Source of the DNA: Herbaspirillum sp. 3R11 | GTDB lineage: Bacteria; Pseudomonadota; Gammaproteobacteria; Burkholderiales; Burkholderiaceae_D | Reading direction: 5' to 3' | NCBI RefSeq assembly: GCF_004563925.1 | Contig: NZ_SPNJ01000004.1 | Location: 310,001 to 374,000 of the forward strand | DNA: 64,000 bases | Part shown: piece after piece, positions 54,436 through 63,832 of the stretch | How the letters are laid out: every line of letters begins with the position of its first letter | Numbering within the stretch: the stretch's first letter is position 1 | Notes under the pieces: generated by a model | What the model saw: the letters and a program-made list of their open reading frames with translations, nothing else | Database searches by the model: none | Told to the model about the DNA's origin: nothing | Translations under genes and position numbers: made by a program

Positions 54436-55350
54436 TCAGGAGCGATCAATGGCATCTGCAGCGACACCGTCCCAGATGGCGTTGACCAGTGCATCGTCAT
54501 TGCCGCGCACGCGGTACAACGAGATGTCGAAGTTGACGCGCATCTCCGGTTCGCCGATGACCAGCAGGCGACGTTCGTTGACGTCTTCCTGCACCAGCCG
54601 CTGCGGCAGCCAGGCGACGCCGACGCCGCGGCGCGCCATTTCGTGGATGGATTCGTAAGAGTCGGCTTCATACACCATGCGCAGCGACACCTTCTTCGGC
54701 AGGCCGGCCAGATGCTTGGCCAGCACGCCGCGCAAGGTCAGCGATTGCGAGAAGCCCAGCCACGGCGTCGGCGTCGCCGCGTTGGCCGGCGCCAGCTTGA
54801 AGCGCGGCCGTCCCTTGGCGTCGGCGGCCACCACCGGCAACAGGATTTCGCGCGCCAGCGTCAACGACTCATAGCGCATCGGATCGATCAGCAGGCGCGT
54901 GGTCGGACTCGAATAAATCACCAGCAGGTCGGCGTCGCCGGCGCCCAGCCGCAGGATCACGTCCTGCGCGCCGCCGGTGCTGACCGACACCGGAAACGGA
55001 CCGAAGCGCTGGTTGATGTTCTCGTACCAATCAGGGAAAAACGTCCGCGCCAGTGTGCGGCCGGTCGCCACGCGCAAGGTCTTCTCGGTTGGCCCGGAGC
55101 CGTCCTGCAACTGCGCCCGGGCGGCGTACAGCACGTCGGTCGAATGCGTCGCCGCGTCGAGGAACAGTTGCCCGGCCGCCGTCAGAGACACCGGATGCGT
55201 GCGCACCACCAGCTCGGCGCCGACCCATTGCTCCAGCGCCTTGATGCGGCGACCGAAAGCAGGATGCGTGACGAAGCGGTTTTCCGCCGCGCGCGAAAAA
55301 CTGCGCGTACGCGCCAGTTCGATGAAGTCTTCCAGCCAGATCAGGTGCAC
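54436..55350 (-). CDS. LysR-family transcriptional regulator
   Basis: The 304-residue protein starts with GTG at 55350 (reads MHLIWLEDFIELARTRSFSRAA), placed eight bases after AAGGAG; an upstream ATG would add 20 atypical residues. The N-terminal helix-turn-helix is of the usual LysR type and is followed by an effector-binding domain with a typical C-terminal MARRGVGVAWLP. Lying directly upstream of the MHS transporter and deacylase on the same strand, it may control them. Confidence 0.92.
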   Translation of the reverse strand: MHLIWLEDFIELARTRSFSRAAENRFVTHPAFGRRIKALEQWVGAELVVRTHPVSLTAAGQLFLDAATHSTDVLYAARAQLQDGSGPTEKTLRVATGRTLARTFFPDWYENINQRFGPFPVSVSTGGAQDVILRLGAGDADLLVIYSSPTTRLLIDPMRYESLTLAREILLPVVAADAKGRPRFKLAPANAATPTPWLGFSQSLTLRGVLAKHLAGLPKKVSLRMVYEADSYESIHEMARRGVGVAWLPQRLVQEDVNERRLLVIGEPEMRVNFDISLYRVRGNDDALVNAIWDGVAADAIDRS

Positions 55351-55474
55351 CGTCTCACTCCTTGGTTTTGCAGATTCTATCCGAGCGCAGTGCGGACGGG
55401 CATCAGACATGCGTCGCCGTTCGAGGCAGGTTTCATGCCACGAACGGGGAAAGCAGTTTCAGACGCGAAGAAAT

Positions 55475-57115
55475 TTAAGGAACGAAGCCCGGGATCTTGC
55501 TGTGGTCGACAACGTCGATCTGGCTGGCCGGCATGAACTTGTCGGCGTATTGCTGGTAGACCTTGCTGCGCACGAAGACGTCGAACAGGTCCGGATCGAT
55601 GTGGTCGCGCTGACGGAAGCCGCCGAGGATTTCGAGCGCCTCGCTGAGCGTGTTGCCCTTCTTGTAAGGACGGTCGGCGGCGGTCAGCGCTTCGAAGATA
55701 TCGGCGATCGCCATCATGCGCGCCTGCGGCGACATCTGGTCGCGCGTGAGTCCCTTCGGATAACCCTTGCCGTCCATGCGCTCGTGATGGCCGCCGGCGT
55801 ATTCGGTAACGTTGCGCAGCTGCTTCGGCCACGGCAACGATTCCAGCATCTTGATGGTGACCACGATGTGGTTGTTGATGACCTGGCGTTCGGCGTCGTT
55901 GAGCGTGCCGGCGCGGATGCGCAGGTTCTCGGATTCGTCGGCGCTGAGCAGGTCCTGCATGCTGCCGTCCGGGCCGCGCCACTGGCGTTTGGCGATTTCC
56001 GCCACGCGTTGCTGGTCGTCCGGCTTCATGCCCTCGCCACCGACATTGCTCTTGCGCAGGAAATTGCGTTCGGCGTCGAGCGCCGCGCATTCCGCCGCCA
56101 GCGCAACGTCAAGCTCGGTGCTTTTCTCTGCGGTCAACGCTGCGCCGAGCGCGCATTTTTCCTTGAGCACGCGGATCTCGGCGTCGCGCTTGAGCACTTC
56201 GTAACGCGTGTCGACCAGGTGGATGCGATCGTAAATGGTTTGCAGCTTGGTCGACTTCTCGACGATGTGGTCCGGCGTGGTGATCTTGCCGCAGTCGTGC
56301 AGCAGACCCGCGACCCACAGCTCGCGGCGGTCGCGCTCGTTCATCTGGAAATCCGCCAGCGGACCTTCGGTGGCCTGATGCGAGGCTTCGGCCAGCATCA
56401 TCGCCAGCTCCGGTACGTGTTCGCAATGGCGACCGGTGTGCGGTGATTTTTCATCGATGCCCATGTTGATGAGCTTGATGAAATGTTCGAACAGGTTTTC
56501 CAGGCGATAGATCAGTTGCTGGTTGGTGATGGCGATGGCCGCCTGCGACGCCAGCGCTTCGATGAAGTATTGATCGGTCTCGGAAAACGGATGCGGCTTG
56601 CCGGTCGCCGGATCGATGGCGTTGACCAGCTGCAGCACGCCGACCAGTTCGCCTTCGTGGTCCTGCATCGGCACGGTCAGGAAGGACTGCGAGTGGTAAC
56701 CGAACTTCTCGTCGAACATGCGCATGCCGGAGAAATTGAAACCTTCAGCCTGGTACACGTCCGGGATGTTGACCGACTTGCGCGTGTTGGCGGCATAGGC
56801 GGCCACGGCGCTGAGGTTCTTGCTGCCGTCGGGGCTGGTCAGCTGGATGTTGGGAATGCTGATCTTCTGCGCGCTGCTACCGCCCTGGTGCATGCCCAGC
56901 GTGTCGTTGATCGAGATGTAGAACGCCAGGCTGTCTTCTTCTTCCACGGTGCGGTAAAGCGTGCCGCCGTCGGCCAGCGTGATGCTGCGCGCAGTCTGCA
57001 GGATGCGCTCGAGCAGCAGCGGGATGTTGCGATTGGTGCTCAGTTCGACACTGAGCTCGGTCAGCTTTTCCAGGCGGTGGGAGATATCGAGATGCTGGTT
57101 TTTCATGTTGTTCAT
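55475..57115 (-). CDS. GAF and HD-GYP domain protein, probable c-di-GMP phosphodiesterase
   Basis: The protein (546 residues from the ATG at 57115) has an N-terminal GAF sensor (about residues 15-190, with SFLTVPMQDHEGELVGVLQLVN), then an HD-GYP output domain. The metal-binding HD is in GLLHDCGK, and the signature HHERMDGKGYP is intact, so hydrolysis of cyclic di-GMP is expected. Between these lies an unusual charged, alanine-rich insert of about 100 residues (with EKCALGAALTAEKSTELDVALAAECAALDAERNFL), where normal HD-GYP domains have a short loop. Alternative ATGs at 57106 and 57172 are possible. A cyclic-nucleotide phosphodiesterase gene is divergent from it. Confidence 0.9.
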   Translation of the reverse strand: MNNMKNQHLDISHRLEKLTELSVELSTNRNIPLLLERILQTARSITLADGGTLYRTVEEEDSLAFYISINDTLGMHQGGSSAQKISIPNIQLTSPDGSKNLSAVAAYAANTRKSVNIPDVYQAEGFNFSGMRMFDEKFGYHSQSFLTVPMQDHEGELVGVLQLVNAIDPATGKPHPFSETDQYFIEALASQAAIAITNQQLIYRLENLFEHFIKLINMGIDEKSPHTGRHCEHVPELAMMLAEASHQATEGPLADFQMNERDRRELWVAGLLHDCGKITTPDHIVEKSTKLQTIYDRIHLVDTRYEVLKRDAEIRVLKEKCALGAALTAEKSTELDVALAAECAALDAERNFLRKSNVGGEGMKPDDQQRVAEIAKRQWRGPDGSMQDLLSADESENLRIRAGTLNDAERQVINNHIVVTIKMLESLPWPKQLRNVTEYAGGHHERMDGKGYPKGLTRDQMSPQARMMAIADIFEALTAADRPYKKGNTLSEALEILGGFRQRDHIDPDLFDVFVRSKVYQQYADKFMPASQIDVVDHSKIPGFVP

Positions 57116-57541
57116 CGGCTCAAGGAGACAGCTGGCCTGCATCGCATTGGTCGATGCAGTAAAAAGACGCACTGGGCGATTCTGGAAAGATACGCTTCAA
57201 TACTGACAACAAAGTGTCAAGCAGAGCCTCTTTTTCCCGCCTGTTACCGTCACGAGACAGCGCACGCCCGCGTGGACGATGACGTACGGAAACTCTGCGC
57301 CTCACACGCCTGATCTGCCTCAGGTTTTCCTGTTGTTTCGCCGAAGCGGGCCGTGCTTTTTATTGATTTAGAGTGACGGATAACTTACCATCGAAACTGT
57401 TGTATAGATTGCTACATTTCCATTTCCAAAAGCAATCTTTCAAGACAAAAACAAGAGTGCAATCAGGGGGGCGCGGAACATTTCCGCACGAACATATTCG
57501 TTCGGGCTCGTAACAGTCATCACTTCAATCTGGTCCATACG
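57116..57541. promoter_or_regulatory. Divergent control region between HD-GYP and MBL-phosphodiesterase genes
   Basis: This 426-base region lacks a recognisable gene. It becomes AT-richer toward 57350-57450 and contains TATAGAT near 57401, a possible -10 for the rightward gene. No operator was identified. Confidence 0.4.
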
Positions 57542-58315
57542 ATGCGCGTAGAAATTCTCGGCTGCAGTGGCGGCATAGGCGGCAACACCCTTCGCACCAC
57601 GTCGCTGCTGGCGGACCGCGACATCCTGATCGACGCCGGCACCGGCGTCAATGACTTGCCGCTGGATGCCTTGGCCGCGATCGACCATGTCTTCATCACG
57701 CATTCGCACCTGGACCACATCGCGTGCCTGCCGTTCATCCTCGACAGCGTCGGCGACCAGCGCAACACGCCGCTGACCATGCACGCCACGCAGGCGACGC
57801 AGGACATCATCCGCAAGCACATCTTCAACTGGCAGATCTGGCCCGACTTCAGCGAAATTCCCTCGCCCGAAAATCCCTTCCTGCGCTTCAACACCATCGA
57901 AGTCGGCAAGTCGCTGGTGATCGGCGAACGCAGCATCACCGCGCTGCCGGCCAACCACACGGTGCCGGCAGTCGGTTATCAGCTGCAGGACCTGAGCAGC
58001 GGCGCGAGCATGGTGTTCAGTGGCGACACCACCACCTGCGATCCGCTGTGGGAAATGGTCAACGCCATCGACAATCTGCGCTACCTGATCATCGAAGCAG
58101 CCTTCCCCGACAGCGAACGCGAACTGGCGAAGCTGTCCAAGCATTTCTGCCCAAGCCTGCTGCTGGAAGAACTGGCGAAGCTGGAATCCGATCCGGACAT
58201 CTATGTAACCCATGCCAAACCCGGCATGTTCAAACAGATCGAAGCGGAATTGCTGCGCGGCGCCGGACGGCGCCGGATCAACATGCTGGCGGCGGAGTCT
58301 GTGTTCGAGTTCTGA
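57542..58315 (+). CDS. Metallo-beta-lactamase-fold 3',5'-cyclic-nucleotide phosphodiesterase (class II-like)
   Basis: The 257-residue protein has the MBL metal motif THSHLDH (about residues 52-58) close to the N-terminus, plus PANHTVPAVGYQL, FSGDTTTCDPLW and VTHAKPG, the layout of cAMP/cGMP phosphodiesterases of class II and of RNase Z-like hydrolases. Hydrolysis of a cyclic nucleotide is the best guess. No clear ribosome binding site precedes the ATG. It is divergent from the HD-GYP gene, so this locus may tune two signalling nucleotides. Confidence 0.85.
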   Translation: MRVEILGCSGGIGGNTLRTTSLLADRDILIDAGTGVNDLPLDALAAIDHVFITHSHLDHIACLPFILDSVGDQRNTPLTMHATQATQDIIRKHIFNWQIWPDFSEIPSPENPFLRFNTIEVGKSLVIGERSITALPANHTVPAVGYQLQDLSSGASMVFSGDTTTCDPLWEMVNAIDNLRYLIIEAAFPDSERELAKLSKHFCPSLLLEELAKLESDPDIYVTHAKPGMFKQIEAELLRGAGRRRINMLAAESVFEF

Positions 58316-58328
58316 GCCGCCGCCATCG

Positions 58329-58350
58329 GGGCGCTGCCTGAGCAGCGCCC
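58329..58350. terminator. Hairpin between convergent phosphodiesterase and FecR-domain genes
   Basis: GGGCGCTGC and GCAGCGCCC form a perfect nine-base stem around CTGA. It lies 13 bases from each stop codon and probably serves both directions, though T runs are short. Confidence 0.6.
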
Positions 58351-58363
58351 TTCCCCCACCATC

Positions 58364-59116
58364 TTATTGCACCATGCAGGAAACCGACTTTGATGCGTCG
58401 ATCGATTTCGAGCCGGGCGCATTCTTGCTGATCGACTGCGGCATCTTGACCTGCAAGCCCTGCGTCGCTGGAACCGGCATCGGCGGCGTATTGAAGTTGG
58501 CGACGTAGCCGAACTGACCGGACTGGAATACTTGCGAGCCGGCCGGGTTCGACAGCACGATCGCACCTTGCGAGACGTCAACGTGCAAGCCGTTGGCTGG
58601 CGTCGATCCGTTCGGTGTCGGAACGCCGCCGCAATCGTTCTGACAGAACAGCGCACCGAAGTGGGTGCCGCGTATGCCGATGGTGGCCGTCGGCGTGTCG
58701 AAGCTGACCGCATCGTGGTTGCGCTTGCCGATCAGTCCCGTTACCGCACGCAGGCCGCCCTTGACCAAGCCGATGGCGACGTTGTTGCGTTCCGGCTTTT
58801 CGGCGTCGTACAGGAAGCTCTTGACCACCATCTCGGAGGCAGGGCGCAGCACGATCTCGGAGTTATCCATGAACTTCACGCGCGCATACGTGTTCGACTG
58901 CGTGATCAGGGTGTCGCCCTGCAGCACTTCCGATTTCGAGCTCATGATGCGCGTGCTGCCGTCCGGATGGCGCGCGGTCAGCACACCCGACAGATTGGTC
59001 ACGGTGCCGACCATCTGCGCATACGCCTGGCTGCCCCAGCCCAACAACAACATCAGCGCCAGCAGGCGCCAGAATTTACCCATGGTGCGATATCCCGTTT
59101 GGATGGCGTGTTTCAT
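58364..59116 (-). CDS. FecR-domain periplasmic protein linked to a two-partner secretion locus
   Basis: The 250-residue product has an N-terminal signal peptide (FWRLLALMLLLGWGSQAYAQ) and a FecR domain (about residues 35-150, with GVLTARHPDGSTRIM, LQGDTLITQSNTYARVKFMDNSEIVLRP and PTATIGIRGTHF). Unlike regulatory FecR it has no cytoplasmic part or partner sigma factor nearby; such stand-alone proteins are thought to bind surface structures. The start at 59116 has AAGGA upstream; the ATG at 59137 would overlap the tpsA stop by one base and is an alternative. It is the third gene of the TPS operon. Confidence 0.88.
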   Translation of the reverse strand: MKHAIQTGYRTMGKFWRLLALMLLLGWGSQAYAQMVGTVTNLSGVLTARHPDGSTRIMSSKSEVLQGDTLITQSNTYARVKFMDNSEIVLRPASEMVVKSFLYDAEKPERNNVAIGLVKGGLRAVTGLIGKRNHDAVSFDTPTATIGIRGTHFGALFCQNDCGGVPTPNGSTPANGLHVDVSQGAIVLSNPAGSQVFQSGQFGYVANFNTPPMPVPATQGLQVKMPQSISKNAPGSKSIDASKSVSCMVQ

Positions 59117-59136
59117 TGTCTTGGTTCCTTGAGACA

Positions 59137-62100
59137 TCAGGTGCACACCGGCAACGGCTTCTTCGCCGTGTTGGCAGTGTCGCCGCCGACAGGCGTGCCG
59201 CTGCCGCTGTCATCACCGCCGAAGCTGCCTTGCGTGCCGCCGGTGGTTTGCGTGTTGGCGGGCGTGGAGATCGAAGCCTTGGCTGGCGTGAACATCGTCG
59301 GCGGCAGATTGAGTGTCTGCGACGGCGGCTTTTGCAGGTTATTGATGACGTCCGTCGTTCCAATTTTGACCGGCGTATCCACCAGTTTCTTCAGATCCTC
59401 AGGCGGCGTTGCATTAACGATCTGAGTCACCACAACGGCAACCGGCACGACCGTACCGCTTGCGTCAGTGACGCTGACTCCCGGAGCATAAGTGAGTACG
59501 CCGTTGGTCACCGTGAACAGCGCGGTGCCCGGTGCCGAAGTCGAAATATTGGCATTGATCGACATGTTATTGCCGGCCACCAGCGCGATGTTGCCGCCTG
59601 CAGAAGAGATCACGCCGTTGACGATCAGGTTGTCGTTGGGCGATCCGCTATCGCCGGCAGTCAGGTTGATGTTGCCCGTCGCACTGATGCCGCCGACGCC
59701 AATGGTCAGCGGGCTATGCGTTTCCAGGGCAACTGAGTAACCGACGTTGTCGACGTTGGAACCGGCCACGCTCATGGTGCCGTTAGTGACGATGCCGAGC
59801 GTGGCGAGGTGTGCTGCGGCCGAGATCGGCGTGCCGCTCTCGGTCGGCATCGATCCCAGGAAGTCGGCGTTGCTGCCGATGGCAGTGGTCGCTGCGCCGC
59901 CGGTGTTGGAAATGTTGATGTTGCCGTTGGCGTTGGTGACGCCGTTGATCTGGACCACCGACGTGTCGGCGACTTCCAGGTTATTGACCAGAATGATGTC
60001 GCCCGAGACGCGGTTGTTGCCCGCGTAGGCCGCAATGCGATTGCTGCCGGTCAGCATGGTGCCGGTGGCCGACGAGGTCAGCAATTGTTTGGTCACGTGC
60101 AGGGAGGTGTCCTCCTGCCCGATGCTGCCGGTCTGCGCTTCCAGCACCAGATTGCGCGCCGTGATGGAACCCACGAACAGGTCACCGTCAGCTTGACTCA
60201 ATGCCACGTCGCCGGCGCTGTTGATAGTGCCGCTGGTTTGGACGAAATTGTCGGTGACGTTCAGAATCGAATTGATGCCGCCGTTCAAGGTTCCGCCAAG
60301 AGAGAGCGAGTAAAGGCGCCCGGTGCCGAGTAGGGTGAGCGCCCCGCTGTTGATGCTGAAATTGCCTTGCGAACGAATTGTGTTGACGGTCAGATTGCCA
60401 CCCGTCATGGCGAAATTCCCGCCCGAATTGACGGTGATCTTCTCCAGCGTTTCGGGCCGGGAACCCAAGTACACGGCGTAGCGGTCAGTCGGAATGACGA
60501 CGGTGTCGATCGCGGTCGGGATGTAATGCGACGACCAGCTGTTGATGTCGCTCCACTGGCTTTCCACGCTACCGGTATAGGTAATCTCTTCCGGTGCCGA
60601 CATGGTCAGGCGCAATGCGTCAGAACCGCTCTGGCCGCCGCTCAGGTTGTAGCCTGCCTTGATCATGTTCTTGACGCCGCCCGAGGTGACGATGTCGCCC
60701 TCGACGTAGCGGAACGAACCGGTGCTGCTGATCGCGCCTTCGATCGGCGTGAATGTCGTACCGACGGCTGGCCTGTAAGTGTCGAGCAGCTTGGTGATCA
60801 ACGTGCCGCCCAAACCGAGCGATGAGCCGAGGACAGTGATCTTGTCATAGTTCGTGGCGCTGGCGAAGTCGAGCTTGAGGATGCCTTTGCCACCCTGTAC
60901 GAAGTTGCCCAGGATGGACAAGGAACCGACGGCGTTGTCGCCGCCGGGCGACAGAATGCCGTTGTTGGTAAACACCCCCGTACCGCCACCGACTGTGATC
61001 GAACCGGTGCCACTGACGGTGCCGCTCTCTTCATTGGAGAACCCGTTCGACGCGAAGCTGGCGCCGCTCAGCGTCAGGCTGCCGCTGTTGCTGACCGATC
61101 CTCCCACCGTCGCCGAACCGCCGGAGCCGATCGTGACGATGCCGGAGTTGCTGAACTGCCCCATGTTCAGGGAAGTACCGGTGCCGGACAGCAGCATGGT
61201 GCCGGTCTGGTTGTTCATCAGGGTGCCGCCGAGGTTGACCTCGTTGCCCGCGCCAACGATGTTCAGCGTACCGTCGTTGCCCCAGAGACCGCTGCCGCTG
61301 AGGGTAGTCGTTTCGCCGGCGGCGCCGAGGTTGAGCGTGCCGCCCTGCGAGTTGGTCGCGGACGAATTGGCCATGATCGAACCCTTGAGGTTCATCAGGC
61401 CGGAATTGGTGAAGCCGTTTTCAAACGTGACAAAGCCGGCGGAACCGTAGGCGCTCACAAGGCCCTGGTTGTTGAAACTGCCGTTGATCTTGGACAGATA
61501 GTTCATGGTGAGCACGCCGCTCACCATATTGGTCAAACCATTGACTGTACTGATAGTGCTGTTGGTCGTGATGAACGTGCCGGCGTTGTGAACGATGTCC
61601 GAAGCACTCAGGATACTGTCGCTCAAGGTGACGGAAGCGCCAACAGCATTGGTCAGTGAAGCGACGTTCAATGTCGATGCGTTCACCGTAGTCCCACCGG
61701 TATTGTTCAGCGCTCCGGCTTGAAGTGTCGCGCCGTTGTTCACGGCTATTGCTCCCGCGTTGAATAGATTGGTATTGGCGTTCAGCGTGGAAGAATTGAG
61801 CGTGACACTGCCGCCAGCGGCGTTAGTAAAGGTACCGGTCGTAGTCAGCGTCGACGAACTGGTCAATGTCAGCGTACCGGAGTTACTCACACTAGTCGCG
61901 GTAACTGGAGAGAAAAGATTGCTCAAACCCAGCGTTCCCGAGTTCACCACGGTCCCTAACGTACCGCTGACATTTGCCAATGTCATGGAAGCGCTGTTGG
62001 TCATGCTGCCTGTGGAGATCTGCGAGTTCTGCAGGTTCAGTACGCCGTTGTTAAGAAGCGTTCCAGTGACGACAACGTTGGATCCAAAGATATTCGACAA

Positions 62101-63831
62101 CGAACCGCCGGTGTTGATGGTCAAATTACCTGTCGCGACGTTGCCGCCCACCGGCAAGCCGACTGCTATGAGATTGCTACTCAGATTCAGGAAAGAACCG
62201 TTGTTGATCGACAGGTTGCCGTTGCCATTGCCGCCGCTGCCTTCACTGACAGTCAGGACGCCACCGTTAAGACCGATCGTCGCGCTGTTGACCTGGGCCG
62301 AATGGGTGCCGGACGTGAGACCGTTGACGTTGGTGTTCAGATTCAATCCCAGCTTGTTCGAAGTGCTGGTGATGTCGGCATTGATGATGATGTTGTTGTC
62401 GGCATTGAGCGTCAGCGCGGCGTCTGTCCCGGTGGTCTTGTTGATCGCTGCATTGACCGTGATGTTGCCGCCGTTGGCCGCGCCGCCCGCGCCGGTAGTC
62501 AGGGTAACGCTGTTGCCCAGATTAAGCTGGGTGACAATGGTTCCTGCTTCGATCGTGGCGCTGCCGCCGGTCGATGTGATCACGCTGCCGCTGTTGGAGA
62601 CTGCCGATGTACCGGTGGCCACCACGGTGAGGTCATACGGATCGATCAGCCATTCGCCGCCGGTGCCGACGTCCGGCGCCTTGACGACATCCAGCGTTTT
62701 CTTGCCGGAGGTTTCGACAAAACCGCCCAGGCCCGGCGCACCGCGCGCCGAGACGTCGCCGTCGATATATGCCGCGCCGTCCGAATACAACACCACGCTG
62801 CCGCCCTTGGTGACGCCGTCGGCGGTGATCTTCGAGTTCGCGGTCGTAGTCAGTTTTTGCGAGGCGCGCAGGAAGATGCGGCCGCCTTCGCTGACCACAC
62901 TGCTGGCATTGATGTTGCCGCTGTTGGTGACCAGGCCGGCAGCGATGCCGATGCGACCTGCTTCGGCGGTGATGGTGCCCAGGTTGGTGACGCTGCCGGC
63001 GGCGCCGGTGACGCATACCGTCACGCCTGGCGTGGCGGTGTCGATCAGTTGCACGGTCTGGCCGGCAGCCAGCAGGACTTCGCCGTTGGGGCTATGGATG
63101 ATGCCGTTATTGGTCACGCTGGCGCCGATCAGATAGACGCTGCCGCCGGTGGCGCTCTTGATGGTGCCCTGGTTATCGATGTTGCCGGCATTGCCGCCGT
63201 TGACGAAAGTCAGGCGTCCCGCCAGGAAGTCGCTGTCGCTGATGTTGAGCGTGCTGCCGATGAACCGCGCGACGTCGACCACACCGCCCGGCCCGACCAT
63301 GAGGCCGTTCTGATTGACCAGCACGACGGTGCCGTTGGACTTCAGCAAACCATAGATCTGCGACGGATCGGCGCCCGTTACGCGCGCCAGGAAGGCGTTG
63401 CTTGCGCTGGTCTGGCTGATATCGACGACGGCGTTGGCGCCGATGCTGAAACTGGTGAAATTGCCGATGGCGGCACTGGAACTCTGATTGATGTTCAGCG
63501 TATTGCCGTTCTGCGCGATGGTAGCGGTGCCGGCGGTGATGACGCCACCGGTCGGCAAGGTATTCACGCCCGGCGCCGCCGCCATGGCCGGCACGTTCCA
63601 GGCGGCGCAGATCGCCGCCGCCGTCACCGACATGCGCAGCGCGCTGCCGAACATGGCGCGCCACGACCGTCGCAACAGACCCGTCAGCAATTGCGGGACC
63701 GGCTTGCGCGGACGCCAGCTCATGGTCAGGCGGCGGTTTCCCACGCGCATCGTAAAGGAAGCCGGCATCAGTTCGATGCGGTTGAAATCTTGCGCCGGAT
63801 TGGCCTGGCGCGTTTGGCTTTGTTCATTCAT
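59137..63831 (-). CDS. TpsA exoprotein: filamentous haemagglutinin/HMW-like adhesin
   Basis: The 1564-residue protein starts with an extended signal region of about 85 residues ending in PAMAAAPG, followed by the TPS secretion domain (about residues 90-350). This contains NTLNINQSSSAAIGNF and VLVNQNGLMVGPGGVVD, the family's Asn-rich turns. Then comes GGEWLIDPYDLTV, as in HMW-type adhesins, and a long beta-helix region of Asn/Ser/Gly/Thr repeats (NSGTLTL-like). The C-terminus ends KKPLPVCT, with a lone Cys two residues from the end. It should be exported by the TpsB pore encoded directly upstream and stay at or near the cell surface. The start at 63831 lies one base after the tpsB stop. Confidence 0.93.
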   Translation of the reverse strand: MNEQSQTRQANPAQDFNRIELMPASFTMRVGNRRLTMSWRPRKPVPQLLTGLLRRSWRAMFGSALRMSVTAAAICAAWNVPAMAAAPGVNTLPTGGVITAGTATIAQNGNTLNINQSSSAAIGNFTSFSIGANAVVDISQTSASNAFLARVTGADPSQIYGLLKSNGTVVLVNQNGLMVGPGGVVDVARFIGSTLNISDSDFLAGRLTFVNGGNAGNIDNQGTIKSATGGSVYLIGASVTNNGIIHSPNGEVLLAAGQTVQLIDTATPGVTVCVTGAAGSVTNLGTITAEAGRIGIAAGLVTNSGNINASSVVSEGGRIFLRASQKLTTTANSKITADGVTKGGSVVLYSDGAAYIDGDVSARGAPGLGGFVETSGKKTLDVVKAPDVGTGGEWLIDPYDLTVVATGTSAVSNSGSVITSTGGSATIEAGTIVTQLNLGNSVTLTTGAGGAANGGNITVNAAINKTTGTDAALTLNADNNIIINADITSTSNKLGLNLNTNVNGLTSGTHSAQVNSATIGLNGGVLTVSEGSGGNGNGNLSINNGSFLNLSSNLIAVGLPVGGNVATGNLTINTGGSLSNIFGSNVVVTGTLLNNGVLNLQNSQISTGSMTNSASMTLANVSGTLGTVVNSGTLGLSNLFSPVTATSVSNSGTLTLTSSSTLTTTGTFTNAAGGSVTLNSSTLNANTNLFNAGAIAVNNGATLQAGALNNTGGTTVNASTLNVASLTNAVGASVTLSDSILSASDIVHNAGTFITTNSTISTVNGLTNMVSGVLTMNYLSKINGSFNNQGLVSAYGSAGFVTFENGFTNSGLMNLKGSIMANSSATNSQGGTLNLGAAGETTTLSGSGLWGNDGTLNIVGAGNEVNLGGTLMNNQTGTMLLSGTGTSLNMGQFSNSGIVTIGSGGSATVGGSVSNSGSLTLSGASFASNGFSNEESGTVSGTGSITVGGGTGVFTNNGILSPGGDNAVGSLSILGNFVQGGKGILKLDFASATNYDKITVLGSSLGLGGTLITKLLDTYRPAVGTTFTPIEGAISSTGSFRYVEGDIVTSGGVKNMIKAGYNLSGGQSGSDALRLTMSAPEEITYTGSVESQWSDINSWSSHYIPTAIDTVVIPTDRYAVYLGSRPETLEKITVNSGGNFAMTGGNLTVNTIRSQGNFSINSGALTLLGTGRLYSLSLGGTLNGGINSILNVTDNFVQTSGTINSAGDVALSQADGDLFVGSITARNLVLEAQTGSIGQEDTSLHVTKQLLTSSATGTMLTGSNRIAAYAGNNRVSGDIILVNNLEVADTSVVQINGVTNANGNINISNTGGAATTAIGSNADFLGSMPTESGTPISAAAHLATLGIVTNGTMSVAGSNVDNVGYSVALETHSPLTIGVGGISATGNINLTAGDSGSPNDNLIVNGVISSAGGNIALVAGNNMSINANISTSAPGTALFTVTNGVLTYAPGVSVTDASGTVVPVAVVVTQIVNATPPEDLKKLVDTPVKIGTTDVINNLQKPPSQTLNLPPTMFTPAKASISTPANTQTTGGTQGSFGGDDSGSGTPVGGDTANTAKKPLPVCT

Positions 63832-63832
63832 T

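Noticed and set aside
61736-63136. 466-codon Val/Leu/Pro-rich frame opposite tpsA
   Set aside because: It mirrors the Asn/Thr/Gly repeats of tpsA on the other strand; no ribosome binding site and no membrane-protein pattern.
59137-63831. Repetitive beta-helix region considered as a CRISPR or tandem-repeat array
   Set aside because: The repeats are degenerate at DNA level and lie in one long coding frame.
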